Below, piece after piece: positions 63,439-64,000 of a stretch of DNA of 64,000 nucleotides. Within the stretch, counting starts at the first letter, position 1. The number at the start of each line of letters is the position of its first letter. The notes under the pieces are model-generated. The model ran no database searches, was not told where the DNA came from, and saw only the letters and a list, made by a program, of their open reading frames with translations. The DNA comes from Acrasis kona (taxonomy: Eukaryota; Heterolobosea; Eutetramitea; Acrasida; Acrasidae): assembly GCA_026419775.2 (NCBI GenBank), contig JAOPGA020001475.1, positions 1 through 64,000 on the forward strand. Reading direction: 5' to 3'. A program made the translations under genes and the position numbers.

Positions 63439-63838
63439 CCTTCAAACTACCCTAAATAGTATTACAAAATTAATTATTCTACCTTGTTTTCTGATTTCGT
63501 AATATCATCTCACAGAACTAATAACCAAATCAATACAGACGAGATGATAGTAGTATAGTATCATCAATATAATTACTTTATATCCCCAAGTAAAGAGTTA
63601 AAGCCAACGTCCACATGTAACCAAATAGGTCTTCTAAATGTAAAAACTTTCATGTATATCAGTTGATAGAATAGAAATGGATGTTGCTCAAACTACTGTC
63701 TGTAGCAACCTGCTTGAAATTCCGCTGGTAAGCGTCTTATAAAAGTCGGTTTTTTAAGTATGTTGGATTTATTTGTACATGGACCGGAGAAAGACAAGCA
63801 TTGTTTCAATTTCAAAAAGTTTCACAATCTTCAATTCC
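63439..63838. other. Intergenic, 400 bp, with a possible short 5' exon
   Basis: Contains an ATG at ~63677 (MDVAQTTVCSNLLEIPL) ending at a good donor, GTAAGC at ~63728. Possible acceptors lie at TTTTTTAAG (~63758) and GAGCAG (~63846), but neither gives a clear continuation inside the window. A competing frame from ~63760 reads a Cys-rich peptide (CFCRCLRCCTTAGCLC) that stops before the edge. Confidence 0.3.
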
Positions 63839-64000
63839 ATGAGCAGCTTGAGAGTGGTGATTGTTTTTGTCGTTGCCTTCGCTGTTGTACAACTGCTGGT
63901 TGTTTATGCCGTCAAGTCGACAAACACACAGGGTAGACGTTACCCTGTCTCCTTTGGCAACACAATCAACAGTGATGACCATAAGAAAACCAACCCATCT
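63839..64000 (+). CDS. Signal-anchor or secreted protein, cut by the window edge
   Basis: The ATG at 63839 opens 54 codons that run off the right edge. MSSLRVVIVFVVAFAVVQLLVVYA is a signal peptide or type II anchor. The rest (KSTNTQGRRYPVSFGN) is too short to classify. The frame overlaps a Cys-rich reading in another frame that ends near 63936; the hydrophobic leader and the open end favour this one. Confidence 0.45.
   Translation, partial: MSSLRVVIVFVVAFAVVQLLVVYAVKSTNTQGRRYPVSFGNTINSDDHKKTNPS

Noticed and set aside
1-64000. Bacterial origin, CRISPR array or mobile element
   Set aside because: Spliceosomal introns, eukaryote-only genes and AATAAA signals throughout; no direct-repeat array, transposase, reverse transcriptase or terminal repeats found.

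Overview
This is nuclear DNA of a single-celled eukaryote. Nearly every gene is a core eukaryotic one: retromer VPS35, MMS19, mitochondrial ribosomal proteins, CFAP70, a CEP164-like protein, RasGEF, RBMX2/Ist3. Many genes are cut by very short GT-AG introns (mostly 34-50 nt) with a CTAAC/TTAAY-like branch site just before the acceptor. Ciliary genes (CFAP70, CEP164-like, perhaps a TSNAXIP1-like gene) sit with protist-type architectures: a CHASE-PAS-RGS receptor, a GT31 glycosyltransferase with a PAN/apple-like tail, an AGC kinase fused to WD40 repeats, and a Zn2Cys6 regulator. A heterolobosean (Acrasis- or Naegleria-like amoeba/amoeboflagellate) is my best guess, but that is inference.

Layout. 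1-7.7 kb: LYR-methyltransferase fusion, MRPL45/Tim44-like protein, a one-helix mitochondrial-type protein, an unrecognised conserved 4-exon protein, CFAP70, two small unknown genes. 7.7-11.2 kb: Zn2Cys6 factor, an unresolved stretch, an unknown 328-aa protein. 11.4-18.1 kb: TSNAXIP1-like coiled-coil protein, a dynamin/EHD-like GTPase, a tRNA-Ser(AGA), VPS35. 18.6-22.8 kb: two mitochondrial enzymes, P5C dehydrogenase and a pyruvate dehydrogenase E2. 22.8-30.7 kb: CHASE-PAS-RGS receptor, secreted beta-propeller, alpha-galactosidase, F-box-like Cys-rich protein, MYND protein. 30.7-40.9 kb: MMS19, BAH-C5 DNA methyltransferase, RasGEF, GT31 glycosyltransferase, small GPI-type protein. 41.2-47.7 kb: minus-strand tandem of METTL17/Rsm22, SMYD-type SET-MYND, MECR/ETR1 and an Fe/Mn-SOD-fold protein. 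48.5-64 kb: papain-like protein, CDC6/ORC1-like AAA+, tryptophan 2,3-dioxygenase, MT-A70 methyltransferase, CEP164-like protein, AGC kinase-WD40, RBMX2/Ist3, a coiled-coil unknown, and the start of a membrane protein at the right edge.

The window is extremely compact. Convergent genes end 7-22 bp apart, two co-oriented pairs are separated by 13 and 27 bp, one divergent pair overlaps by its start codons, and in at least nine genes the stop codon overlaps an AATAAA motif. Three otherwise good genes carry an apparent single-base frame break. I found no CRISPR array, insertion sequence, operon with ribosome binding sites or recognisable viral or transposon gene. Exon coordinates were worked out by hand from frame, splice signals and family conservation.
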